Positions 15,875 to 24,021 of a stretch of DNA of 44,463 nucleotides are shown here, piece by piece. Under the pieces are notes generated by a model. The model was given only the letters and a program-made list of their open reading frames with translations. It had not been told where the DNA came from and searched no databases. The stretch spans positions 1-44,463 of the forward strand of contig VYCS01000028.1 in the NCBI GenBank assembly GCA_009843815.1, read 5' to 3'. Origin of the DNA: Cenarchaeum sp. SB0675_bin_21 (GTDB lineage: Archaea > Thermoproteota > Nitrososphaeria > Nitrososphaerales > Nitrosopumilaceae). The stretch's first letter is position 1, and every line of letters begins with the position of its first letter. The position numbers were made by a program, and so were the translations under genes.

Positions 15875-15980
15875 TTTTGCCTCTCAGCATACGTGTAGCG
15901 CTGCAGTCATCATTTAATCAGTCTGGCCATGATATGCAGTCATAAGATTATGCGCTATACTGATAATTAATACAATGATA

Positions 15981-15994
15981 AGATATTTTTAGAG
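15981..15994 (+). promoter_or_regulatory. TATA box before the 128-aa hypothetical gene
   Basis: AGATATTTTTAGAG, about 25 bases before the ATG at 16013. It suggests a short leader. Confidence 0.4.
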
Positions 15995-16012
15995 ACGATT
16001 TTACATGTATTT

Positions 16013-16399
16013 ATGAACAAATGTTGGGTAGGTGCCGAATATATCATATCTGGAGACGGTCATCTTGTGGTTTTAGAGACTCTAAAACATTACATGGCCA
16101 AGCTTGAGAGTATTCAGAGTCCCGAATATGGGGCCACAAACATGTTCATTGGACTAGTAAAACAAGAGGCTGCCAAAAGAATGCCGCAGGTAGAGATGAC
16201 ATTAGACAAGGTGCACCGTTTTTTAATTGGTGAGACTACTGCGCAGTCTTTGATAGATGACATACCGATTATAAATAGTGCCATTGACTCTTATAGATTT
16301 GATCTTGTACAGTCCCAGTCCAAGACAGATGACGCAGTTGTTACAGCTACTATTGCTCGCTTAGATGAGGCAAAGCAGGCCATAAATAAATTCGAATAA
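16013..16399 (+). CDS. Hypothetical helical protein
   Basis: 128 residues, largely helical, with the repeated acidic/basic spacing of a helix bundle (LETLKHYMAKLESIQ, FIGLVKQEAAKRMPQ, TIARLDEAKQAINKFE). No signal peptide, membrane helix or metal site. I do not recognise the family. A well-placed TATA box and an uninterrupted frame support a real gene. The ATG at 16013 fits the promoter spacing, though an internal ATG (MAKLESIQ) is also possible. It converges with the small gene at 16405-16638. Confidence 0.6.
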   Translation: MNKCWVGAEYIISGDGHLVVLETLKHYMAKLESIQSPEYGATNMFIGLVKQEAAKRMPQVEMTLDKVHRFLIGETTAQSLIDDIPIINSAIDSYRFDLVQSQSKTDDAVVTATIARLDEAKQAINKFE

Positions 16400-16404
16400 A
16401 AATT

Positions 16405-16638
16405 CTAGTTGTGTACACCAGATAGATACCAGTCAAAATATGGCAATAATTTCTTGCATAGTTTTTGACGCTCGTCAGACTCGGCAGAACGGGCGGCAGT
16501 TATCTTTGTGTCAAGATACGTACGGGTGCTAGTTGTGCGCAGGCTCTGCTGTATACGAGATAGTACGTTTAAAAATTCATCTGTATCAGTGGAATCAAAG
16601 TTTCTGCGAACTCGCTCAGCATCTTCAGCTAATGTCAT
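16405..16638 (-). CDS. Small hypothetical charged protein
   Basis: 77 residues, charged and helical (EDAERVRRNFDSTDTDEF, LDTKITAARSAESDE), ending in KKLLPYFDWYLSGVHN. No recognised domain. The frame is compact and lies between two divergent or convergent neighbours without overlap, supporting a real gene. It starts 33 bases from the O-methyltransferase frame on the opposite strand. Confidence 0.55.
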   Translation of the reverse strand: MTLAEDAERVRRNFDSTDTDEFLNVLSRIQQSLRTTSTRTYLDTKITAARSAESDERQKLCKKLLPYFDWYLSGVHN

Positions 16639-16674
16639 GTTGATATTTTACAGTACGTATTTTTAATTCTAGTG

Positions 16675-17355
16675 ATGTTGTGTGTAATAGATATACCCGC
16701 CGCCGGCAGAAAACATCTATTAAACAATCATCTCTTTGTGTATGGAGTGGACAGAGAGATAGAGAGGGTATTACAGAGTCTTGATGAGACATCTCGTCTT
16801 GAGAACTCTCGCGCAGTAACCGTACCGGCAGGAGAGTTGATGTCTGCCATAACATGGGATACTGGGGTGTTCTTTAACATATTGCTAAGAGGCATGAGGG
16901 CAAAGAACGTCTTGGAGATAGGAACATCAACTGGCTTTTCCACCATATGGCTAGCAGAGGCCATACATGATGGTAGTGTTATAACCATCGAGGCCGACTC
17001 AAAGAAGAGGAGTCGAGCCCAGGCAAACTTCAAGAAGGCAGGACTTGAAGGGTGTATAAAGATACAGTCAGGTGATGCACAAGATGTATTAAACAGCATG
17101 TCATCGTCTGGCGAGTATAATCTCTTCTTTGACTTTGTACTGATAGATGCGGATAAAGAGAACATACCCCTCTACTTTGATATGGTACTGCCTATGATCA
17201 GGGTTGGTGGCATAATTGCCACTGACAATATGACGTACCCAAAAAAGTTTACTCACATGATGGAGAGATTCGCAAAGTCTGTGCGCCAAAACCCCAGAGT
17301 TAGAACTGTAACCATACCGATAGGAAACGGGGAAGAGTTGACCATTAAGATATAG
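16675..17355 (+). CDS. SAM-dependent O-methyltransferase (family 3, caffeoyl-CoA type)
   Basis: Class I methyltransferase. SAM motif I NVLEIGTSTGFSTIWLA, then SVITIEADSKKRSRAQANF, GDAQDVL and DFVLIDADKENIPLYFD (metal/SAM acidic region). After that comes VGGIIATDNMTYPKKF, which corresponds to the DN metal-binding motif of COMT-like enzymes. 226 residues, usual size. Start: ATG 16675; the GTG one codon earlier is an alternative. Substrate unknown. The gene ends 15 bases before the left repeat of the TnpB element. Confidence 0.85.
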   Translation: MLCVIDIPAAGRKHLLNNHLFVYGVDREIERVLQSLDETSRLENSRAVTVPAGELMSAITWDTGVFFNILLRGMRAKNVLEIGTSTGFSTIWLAEAIHDGSVITIEADSKKRSRAQANFKKAGLEGCIKIQSGDAQDVLNSMSSSGEYNLFFDFVLIDADKENIPLYFDMVLPMIRVGGIIATDNMTYPKKFTHMMERFAKSVRQNPRVRTVTIPIGNGEELTIKI

Positions 17356-17369
17356 TCATACAAAAGATA

Positions 17370-17393
17370 GGGAATTATATACAAAAGTACACA
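17370..17393 (+). repeat. Left inverted repeat of the TnpB element
   Basis: Begins GGGAATTATATAC and ends GTACACA. The reverse complement is found unaltered at 18812-18835. It overlaps the tnpB stop codon and the codons for its last five residues. Confidence 0.9.
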
Positions 17394-18727
17394 GCCTCGG
17401 CTGTACACTCATGCCTTTTCTGACGGCTTTTTTGTATACAGTGGAGCATAGAAGGTGTTGGCTTGTAGTCCTCCTTATGCCCTGGCCGTCTTAGGACGAC
17501 GTTCCCCGCCGCCCTATACAGAATATTCCAGGCGGCATTAACATCCGCGTGGAATACCCCGGTACAATTAGTGCAAATGAATTTGTCGCGTGATATACGC
17601 GACTCTGAATCTACGTGACCACACACATGGCACGTCTGGCTCGTATATTTGGCCGATGCCCCCAACAGCGGTATGTTGTGCATCTCACACCACTGCGCAA
17701 GCTTGCGCAGGAACTCCCCAACATGGTTCTCCCGCATTGAACGGTTCATGGCGCGTTTGTAATTCCCGCCATGTGTGGTCATGTCTTTTACGGAGAGCGA
17801 CTCGACCACGACTGCGTCCACACCATTAGTTATCTGCGCAATCGTCTGATTTATGGTGTTCGCAGCTATGTTGTTGGCCTTCCTGTATAGCCGCTTTATT
17901 TGGTCATTCAATATATGCCACTTCCGGCCATGCCGTGTCTTGCGGTCGCGCAAACTCTTGAGAGCGTCAATATCCCGCAGGATTGCTCTATGGCGGGTGT
18001 TGTGTATTGTAACGTTGCCGTCCGTATCTACCGTGACGGCGAGATGCTTGCCGCCCACATCAACGCCACGCATTACACCCGTAGTATGGTGCGACTCTAC
18101 CGGTTCATGTATGGCAATATGCAGCTCAAACATGTGGTCTGACGGCTTTGTATGCTTGTCCACCCGTTTGGTGACATCAACTATCTTGAATGAGCGCATG
18201 TCCCATGATGTATTGATGGGCTTGGCGGTCTCCACCGTACCATATCCGGGGATATGTACTGTATGGCTATCTTTCCGTACAGGCGGTGTAACGGAACTCA
18301 ATATGATGCGGCCGTCTTTGCGGCGGTATGGCGCGTGGCCGGAGTTGTCATCTACAACTCTTCTACATGCGATAGAGGCATCCTGTATGGCGCCCCTACC
18401 AAACGATGTGGGGCACTCGCGCAGCCATGTATGTTTGGCGCGCCACCCCGTAAGCTGTTTGTGCATGCCGTACTTTAATGCCCTCTTTGACGGCCCAAAA
18501 TCATATGTATGGTAGTCATCGTCCAGCATACCTGATGTAAAATCCAGCTTGCCCGGCAGTTTGAAGGGCTGCAGGATGTCCACTACCACCCTCTCCATAT
18601 ATTCGCCACCAAACAAATACTCTGATACGGCGCGGTTGTACACATATCTTGACGCATGATTCGTGCGGTGCGCCCACTCTGCAAACAACACAGCCCTCCG
18701 TAGTGGTACCTTAACTATCCGTATCAT
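17375..18727 (-). CDS. tnpB: TnpB (OrfB) RNA-guided nuclease of the IS200/IS605-IS1341 group
   Basis: 450 residues with the TnpB layout: N-terminal basic/helical part, then a split RuvC nuclease with GVDVGGKHLAV (first Asp), AVVVESLSVKDM (Glu) and HADVNAAWNILYRAAG (last Asp). The zinc finger CHVCGHVD..FICTNC lies between the last two. All catalytic residues are present, so it looks intact. TnpB proteins are RNA-guided DNA nucleases whose guide RNA is usually made from the 3' end of the gene and the adjoining flank. Here that would be near 17370-17500 with the guide reading into bases below 17370; this is inference. A TTTAAATA box at 18747-18755 sits at leaderless distance from the start. Confidence 0.92.
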   Translation of the reverse strand: MIRIVKVPLRRAVLFAEWAHRTNHASRYVYNRAVSEYLFGGEYMERVVVDILQPFKLPGKLDFTSGMLDDDYHTYDFGPSKRALKYGMHKQLTGWRAKHTWLRECPTSFGRGAIQDASIACRRVVDDNSGHAPYRRKDGRIILSSVTPPVRKDSHTVHIPGYGTVETAKPINTSWDMRSFKIVDVTKRVDKHTKPSDHMFELHIAIHEPVESHHTTGVMRGVDVGGKHLAVTVDTDGNVTIHNTRHRAILRDIDALKSLRDRKTRHGRKWHILNDQIKRLYRKANNIAANTINQTIAQITNGVDAVVVESLSVKDMTTHGGNYKRAMNRSMRENHVGEFLRKLAQWCEMHNIPLLGASAKYTSQTCHVCGHVDSESRISRDKFICTNCTGVFHADVNAAWNILYRAAGNVVLRRPGHKEDYKPTPSMLHCIQKSRQKRHECTAEAVYFCI

Positions 18728-18811
18728 AATATATAATACGGTATGCTGGTATTTAAAGGGAGTTGTATGGACGCGATCCGTGGTTCAGGCATTAACTCTC
18801 AGAATCGGGGT

Positions 18812-18835
18812 TGTGTACTTTTGTATATAATTCCC
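18812..18835 (-). repeat. Right inverted repeat of the TnpB element
   Basis: Begins TGTGTACTTTTG and ends AATTCCC on the plus strand, the exact reverse complement of 17370-17393. It ends 4 bases before the stop of the next leftward gene. Confidence 0.9.
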
Positions 18836-18839
18836 GTTC

Positions 18840-19154
18840 TTAACTATGGTGTCCCGGACCCACCATGTCTTCGGCCGGCACTTCGTTGTCCCATTTACCT
18901 CTATATCCCTTAACCAAAGCGAATATTCCGGCACCGATCAGTCCCAACACCAATCCAAAGAATGCCATCGAATATGATGCGCCAACGCCACAATCGGCAG
19001 GTTCGGGCGGACCATCTTCAGAGTAATTCATACAGTCGTTGAACTCTGCATTCTGTACATTGATGTCACGGTATTGGTCTCCAAAGACGCCCAACACCAA
19101 AAATCCAGCAAACACCAAAGCCACACCGACCATAATAAAACGTATATCACTCAT
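18840..19154 (-). CDS. Small two-helix membrane protein
   Basis: 104 residues with two transmembrane helices (FIMVGVALVFAGFLVLGVFG near the N-terminus and YSMAFFGLVLGLIGAGIFAL near residue 65-85). The ~35-residue loop between them is acidic and carries two cysteines. A short soluble tail ends EDMVGPGHHS. The pattern is familiar from thaumarchaeal conserved membrane proteins of unknown function. Its 3' end abuts the TnpB element's right repeat, with the stop intact. Confidence 0.65.
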   Translation of the reverse strand: MSDIRFIMVGVALVFAGFLVLGVFGDQYRDINVQNAEFNDCMNYSEDGPPEPADCGVGASYSMAFFGLVLGLIGAGIFALVKGYRGKWDNEVPAEDMVGPGHHS

Positions 19155-19172
19155 AGTATAGATGCCACATAC

Positions 19173-19406
19173 TCACTTTTTAAGTATGGGATTACCTTCA
19201 CCATCATTTGCCCTCTCTGCATCGAATGGCTCCATGTGGGCTGCCTCACGATGCATATAACTGTGGGTCGCCCCCATCTCCTTCCTACAAAATTTTTTGT
19301 GGATGGCCGTTTCTACCTTCAAAGTGGTTTCATTCTCATGATAGAGACGAATTCCGCAATCCTTGCATACGAACTCGGGCATATCATAATTAAAGAAAAA
19401 ATCCAT
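19173..19406 (-). CDS. Small putative zinc-binding protein
   Basis: 77 residues (or 69 if translation starts at the ATG at 19382, giving MPEFVCKDCG). A zinc-finger-like arrangement is visible: CKDCGIRLYHENE followed by HKKFC, with further histidines downstream (THSYMHREAAHME). No known family recognised. It lies just upstream of, and on the same strand as, the two-helix membrane protein and could share its transcript. Confidence 0.6.
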   Translation of the reverse strand: MDFFFNYDMPEFVCKDCGIRLYHENETTLKVETAIHKKFCRKEMGATHSYMHREAAHMEPFDAERANDGEGNPILKK

Positions 19407-19467
19407 ATATTTGTTTCAAATAGGATCAAAAGGCTTGATGCAAGCCCAGATGTATAAAAATAGAAAA

Positions 19468-20277
19468 TTAAAGTTTAGGAACCAAAGAGAGTCTAGACCG
19501 TGCTGATAATACTATTATGGATGTTATGGCTCCAGCAAGAACCACAACGGCAATTGTACCAAACTCGGGAACGGCTACGGATGTACCGACTATCTCTATC
19601 TGACTAGTACCGGCATAAAACTCAACGTTTATTGTGCGACTATCGGCACCAGACGACATCTCATCATAGGGTACTTCTTCACCATCTACAAGCACAAAGA
19701 ATTGATCATCGGTACCATCTGCTAACTGAGAGTCTATGAGTTCACGCGGCAGTGTTATGGTGATATGTCCATCGTCTGCGGACTCTATATCTATGAGCAT
19801 TGAGTTGGTCTGAGGATTGGTATGCATGGCCATCACACTACCGCCCATAATGTCGTACTGGGGCTCAAACTCAGTCCCATCGACCATCATTCCTGGTGTG
19901 TGCATTGCTGTATACATAAACGTCGTCTGTCCTATTCGGGGTGAGTTGACATGTAGTGAATATGTGGCTGTGACTGTGTACATTCCATCATGTCTCATTG
20001 TGTCCCCGGCGAGCAGTGTAAATGTGAACATGTTGTCCGGGCCGATCATTGGTTGACCTATGGCCACCAAGTCATTGTTCGGCGAGTGTACTTGTATTGT
20101 TATGCCGCCAGTGTGCCTCTGCAAGACCTGACCAGTGATTACTATGACATCTCCGTCTGCATATGACTCCATGTCCGTAGATACTGTTACGTACTCGCTC
20201 TGCTGCGCAGAAGCAGGCGCCAGCGCAAGACCTGTCATCATTGCAATTGCCAGTATTGCTGCTAAAGTTATCTTCAT
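19468..20277 (-). CDS. PEFG-CTERM surface protein
   Basis: 269-residue exported protein. It has an N-terminal signal peptide (MKITLAAILAIAMMTGLALA, cleaved near PASAQQ) and a beta-rich body with Ig-like features (YADGDVIVITGQVLQRH, GMYTVTATYSLHV). The C-terminal sorting signal has VPEFG, then a hydrophobic helix and a basic tail (SARSRLSLVPKL). PEFG-CTERM signals are characteristic of Thaumarchaeota and are thought to be processed by an archaeosortase that anchors the protein to the envelope. I chose ATG 20277 because it starts the signal peptide. The TTTAAATA box at 20301-20310 supports this start. Confidence 0.88.
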   Translation of the reverse strand: MKITLAAILAIAMMTGLALAPASAQQSEYVTVSTDMESYADGDVIVITGQVLQRHTGGITIQVHSPNNDLVAIGQPMIGPDNMFTFTLLAGDTMRHDGMYTVTATYSLHVNSPRIGQTTFMYTAMHTPGMMVDGTEFEPQYDIMGGSVMAMHTNPQTNSMLIDIESADDGHITITLPRELIDSQLADGTDDQFFVLVDGEEVPYDEMSSGADSRTINVEFYAGTSQIEIVGTSVAVPEFGTIAVVVLAGAITSIIVLSARSRLSLVPKL

Positions 20278-20300
20278 TATAATATCCCCTGTCACTTTTT

Positions 20301-20310
20301 TATTTAAATG
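20301..20310 (-). promoter_or_regulatory. TATA box of the PEFG-CTERM gene
   Basis: ATTTAAATAA on the minus strand, about 28 bases before the chosen start at 20277. Confidence 0.5.
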
Positions 20311-20365
20311 TGTAATCAATATTCGTTGGCTTTTAGCTCAACTTTTTTAATCTAACTTTAAATCT

Positions 20366-20380
20366 AATTAACTATATATA
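20366..20380 (+). promoter_or_regulatory. TATA box of the rpoHBA operon
   Basis: TTAACTATATATAGAG, about 55 bases before the rpoH start. This would give a leader of roughly 25-30 bases, longer than for most genes here. Confidence 0.5.
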
Positions 20381-20430
20381 GAGACCTTATGTTTGTACAT
20401 TAACTTTGTGTGTTGCTGAGGTAGGTATTA

Positions 20431-20682
20431 GTGGTAGTTAGAAGAAATAAAATTTTGGTACCGGATCATGAATACGTCCCTGTACATGAGATAATGACCA
20501 GAGAAGAAGCTCAAGAGGTGCTTGATAGATACAACTGTACTCCAACTGAACTACCTTTGATCTATGTGACGGATCCTGCAATAGTTGGTTTGGGTGTTCG
20601 GCCTGGAGATATGATCAGAATCCTGCGCAAGAGTCCCACGGCAGGTGAGAGTATATACTATAGGTATGTGGTGGATGTATGA
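20431..20682 (+). CDS. rpoH: RNA polymerase subunit H (Rpb5-like)
   Basis: 83-residue assembly subunit of archaeal RNA polymerase, equal to the C-terminal domain of eukaryotic Rpb5. Typical sequence: KILVPDHEYVPVHEIMT, EEAQEVLDRYNCTPTELP, VTDPAIVGLGVRPGDMIRI, and ending SIYYRYVVDV. The start is GTG at 20431; no ATG is available in frame before the conserved region. It overlaps rpoB by 4 bases (ATGA), so it heads the rpoH-rpoB-rpoA operon. Confidence 0.96.
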   Translation: MVVRRNKILVPDHEYVPVHEIMTREEAQEVLDRYNCTPTELPLIYVTDPAIVGLGVRPGDMIRILRKSPTAGESIYYRYVVDV

Positions 20683-23600
20683 ACGAAGCATCAAAATGGT
20701 GGCCAGTAATTCATAATATACTAAAGAGTGAGGGCACGGCGCGTCAGCACCTCAACTCTTTCAATGACTTTTTGGAGACGGAACTTCAAAATATAATAAA
20801 TGACGTAGGTCAAGTGGAGATTGAAAATGCCGAGTACCCATACAGGATACAGATGGGCCGAATAAAGTTACTGGAACCCCGCATGATGGAGTTGGATGGC
20901 TCCATCACTCATATAATGCCCGGTGAGGCACGACTTAGAAACGTATCTTATGCTGCCCCCATAATGATGGAGACCATAGTTGTAGAGGAAGGTAAGATAC
21001 TAGAGTCCAGATACGTACACATCGGTGATATGCCCATCATGGTAAAATCTAGTAAATGCATATTGAATAATCGTACAGACAAGACCCTTATAGAATATGG
21101 TGAAGATGCTAATGACCCGGGTGGCTACTTTATCATAAACGGCTCCGAGCGGGTCATTGTGGGCTTGGAAGATCTCTCGTATAACAAGATAATGGTGGAT
21201 CATGAGACTGTGGGTGGCAACCCCGTGTATAAGGCCAAAGTATACTCTTCCATAACCGGCTTTCGTGCAAAATTGGAACTGACAATGAAGATGGATGGCC
21301 TAATTCTGGTAAAGACGCCTAACACGCCGGTAGACATACCGGTGGCCATACTGATGCGTGCATTGGGACTTGAAACCGACAAAGAGATTGCTGATACTGT
21401 ATCACTAATAGAGGATATACAAGACCAGATGGAGACCTCGTTTGAAAAGTCCAGTGATGTATCTACCACAAAGGATGCCATAGTATACATCAGTAAGAGA
21501 ATCGCCCCGGGCATGCTTGAAGAGTTTCAGATAAAACGTGCCGAGACACTCTTGGATTGGGCCCTACTGCCACATCTGGGTAAGAAACCAGAGAATCGCC
21601 GACAGAAGGCTCAATTTTTGGGTGAGGCCGTATGTAAACTGTTGGAGCTGCGCATGGGCAAGATAATCCCAGATGATAAGGACCACTACGGCAACAAGGT
21701 GATAAAGTTTGCTGGCCATCTCCTCTCAGAGATATTTAGGACTGCCTTTAAGAACCTGATTCGTGATATGAAGTACCAATTGGAGAGATCTGGTCAAAAA
21801 CGTGGAATCAGTGCAGTCTCTGCTGCCATACGACCCGGCATAATCACCGACAAGATGAATAATGCCATCGCCACTGGAAACTGGGGTCGTGGGCGTGCTG
21901 GCATAACACAACTGTTGGATCGTACCAACTACCTGTCTACGGTCAGCCATCTTCGTCGTATACAGTCACCATTGAGCCGCACACAACCCAATTATGAAGC
22001 ACGTGATCTACACTCTACACACTTTGGACGAATATGTCCTAGCGAGACTCCTGAAGGTTCCAACTGTGGCCTAGTCAAAAATCTGGCCCTATCGGCGATA
22101 ATATCGGTGGACGGTCCTAGTGAAGAGATAACTGAAAAGATATACGAGCTAGGCGCCCTACCCTTTGATGAGGCAGGTACACTGCGAAGAGATGGTACGC
22201 GAGTATTTGTGGATGGCAAACTGGTAGGTTACTATAAAGACGGTGATGAACTATCCTTTACACTACGTGAGTTGCGTCGCGAGGCCAAGATACATCATCA
22301 TATTGGCATATCGTACCATCCGGCCGAGATGGAGGGTGCTGCTAACAGAATATATGTGAACTGTAATGCTGGTCGTGTACTGCGGCCACTCTTAGTAGTG
22401 AAAGATGGCAAACCGCTTCTGGATGACTCCATTCTGGAGAAGGTGGATACTGAACTGACATGGAGAAATCTACTCTCCATGGGTGTCATAGAGTTGGTGG
22501 ATGCCAATGAGGAGGAGAATACCTACATTGCCATGTCCCAGAGAGACCTCACAGCACAACACACTCACATGGAGATATTCCCACCATCAATTCTAGGAGC
22601 GGGGGCATCCACGATTCCCTATCCAGAACACAACCAGTCTCCCCGTAACACCTATGGATCGGCCATGGCAAAACAAAGCTTGGGATTCTCCACACCAATA
22701 ATGAACACCAGCACGTATGTGCGTCAACACATAATGCTGTATCCACAGATACCCATAGTGAATACTAGGGCCATGGGTCTGTTGGGACTTGAAGATAGAC
22801 CTGCTGGACAAAATTGCGTTGTGGCAGTATTACCGTTTGATGGGTATAATATAGAAGATGCCATAGTACTCAGTCAGGCATCTGTGGATAGAGGATTAGG
22901 CAGAACCTTCTTCTTTCGGATATATGATGCCGAATCAAAGCAGTATCCCGGCGGCGAGCGAGATAACTTTGAGATTCCCAGCGCCGAAGATCGTATTCGT
23001 GGTTATAAGGGGGATAGGGCATACGGCCTACTCGAACAAGACGGCTCTGTGGCATCCGAGTCCAAGGTGGAGGGCGGAAACATTCTGATAGGAAAGACCA
23101 GCCCACCTAGATACAATCAAGAGTTTCGTGAAGTTGAGATGGTGGGCCGTGAACGCCGTGACACATCCATAGGTGTTAGACCATCTGAGAATGGCTATGT
23201 AGATACAGTAGTCATGACACAGTCCAGTGAAGGTGGTAAGATGTACAAGATACGAGTGCGCGATATGCGTATCCCTGAGATTGGTGATAAGTTTGCATCA
23301 AGACATGGTCAAAAGGGAGTTTTGGGCATTTTAGCCAAGAATGAGGATCTACCATATACTGCTGATGGTATATCTCCGGATGTCTTGATCAACCCACATG
23401 CATTTCCCTCTAGAATGACGGTGGGGATGTTCATGGAGTCTATCTGTGGCAAGGCTGCAGCTCTACGGGGCAGTAAGTTTGATGGCTCTGCATTTGTGGG
23501 TGAAAAGATGGACGAAGTCAGAGAAGCCATGGATGCAGCAGGCTTCCAATACTCGGGCAAGGAGATTATGTATGATGGACGTACAGGAAAACAGTTCCCC

Positions 23601-24020
23601 GTTGAGGTCTTTATCGGAGTTGTATATTATCAAAAGTTACACCACATGGTGGCCGATAAGATTCATGCTAGGTCTCGAGGTCAGGTCCAAATGCTTACAA
23701 AACAACCCACAGAAGGACGGGCCCGGGGTGGCGGATTGAGATTTGGGGAGATGGAGAGGGACTGCTTGATAGCCTATGGCGCCTCTATGATACTAAAAGA
23801 TAGACTCTTGGACGAGTCAGACAAATCTGACATATTTGTATGTGAAAGATGTGGACTGGTTGCATATCAAGAACAGAAACACAACAGATACGTCTGCCGC
23901 GTGTGTGGAGATAAAGCAAAAGTTTCATCAGTATCTGTAGCATATGCCTTCAAACTATTACTTCAAGAGATGCAAAGTCTTAATGTGGCCCCCCGACTGC
24001 TAATTCGGGAGAAGGTGTGA
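20679..24020 (+). CDS. rpoB: DNA-directed RNA polymerase subunit B
   Basis: Second-largest catalytic subunit, undivided (1113 residues), as in Crenarchaeota and Thaumarchaeota. Landmarks: GYFIINGSERVIVGLEDL in the lobe, GRICPSETPEGSNCGLVKNLA, LPFDGYNIEDAIVLSQ (active-site region), DKFASRHGQKGVLG (hybrid-binding region), and GGLRFGEMERDCLIAYGAS. Near the C-terminus a zinc clamp has CERCGLVA..CRVCGD. Begins inside the last codons of rpoH and ends one base before rpoA starts. Confidence 0.98.
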   Translation: MNEASKWWPVIHNILKSEGTARQHLNSFNDFLETELQNIINDVGQVEIENAEYPYRIQMGRIKLLEPRMMELDGSITHIMPGEARLRNVSYAAPIMMETIVVEEGKILESRYVHIGDMPIMVKSSKCILNNRTDKTLIEYGEDANDPGGYFIINGSERVIVGLEDLSYNKIMVDHETVGGNPVYKAKVYSSITGFRAKLELTMKMDGLILVKTPNTPVDIPVAILMRALGLETDKEIADTVSLIEDIQDQMETSFEKSSDVSTTKDAIVYISKRIAPGMLEEFQIKRAETLLDWALLPHLGKKPENRRQKAQFLGEAVCKLLELRMGKIIPDDKDHYGNKVIKFAGHLLSEIFRTAFKNLIRDMKYQLERSGQKRGISAVSAAIRPGIITDKMNNAIATGNWGRGRAGITQLLDRTNYLSTVSHLRRIQSPLSRTQPNYEARDLHSTHFGRICPSETPEGSNCGLVKNLALSAIISVDGPSEEITEKIYELGALPFDEAGTLRRDGTRVFVDGKLVGYYKDGDELSFTLRELRREAKIHHHIGISYHPAEMEGAANRIYVNCNAGRVLRPLLVVKDGKPLLDDSILEKVDTELTWRNLLSMGVIELVDANEEENTYIAMSQRDLTAQHTHMEIFPPSILGAGASTIPYPEHNQSPRNTYGSAMAKQSLGFSTPIMNTSTYVRQHIMLYPQIPIVNTRAMGLLGLEDRPAGQNCVVAVLPFDGYNIEDAIVLSQASVDRGLGRTFFFRIYDAESKQYPGGERDNFEIPSAEDRIRGYKGDRAYGLLEQDGSVASESKVEGGNILIGKTSPPRYNQEFREVEMVGRERRDTSIGVRPSENGYVDTVVMTQSSEGGKMYKIRVRDMRIPEIGDKFASRHGQKGVLGILAKNEDLPYTADGISPDVLINPHAFPSRMTVGMFMESICGKAAALRGSKFDGSAFVGEKMDEVREAMDAAGFQYSGKEIMYDGRTGKQFPVEVFIGVVYYQKLHHMVADKIHARSRGQVQMLTKQPTEGRARGGGLRFGEMERDCLIAYGASMILKDRLLDESDKSDIFVCERCGLVAYQEQKHNRYVCRVCGDKAKVSSVSVAYAFKLLLQEMQSLNVAPRLLIREKV

Positions 24021-24021
24021 T

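Larger units (their letters stand above)
17370..18835. mobile_element. TnpB-only element bounded by 24-bp inverted repeats
   Basis: A 1466-bp unit with one gene (tnpB, leftward) between perfect 24-bp inverted repeats. It lies between the convergent 3' ends of the O-methyltransferase and the two-helix membrane protein genes, where an insertion harms neither. GC content is higher than its neighbours, a sign of a foreign source. There is no TnpA. No target-site duplication is evident: flanks are CAAAAGATA on the left and GTTCTTAAC on the right. Confidence 0.7.
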
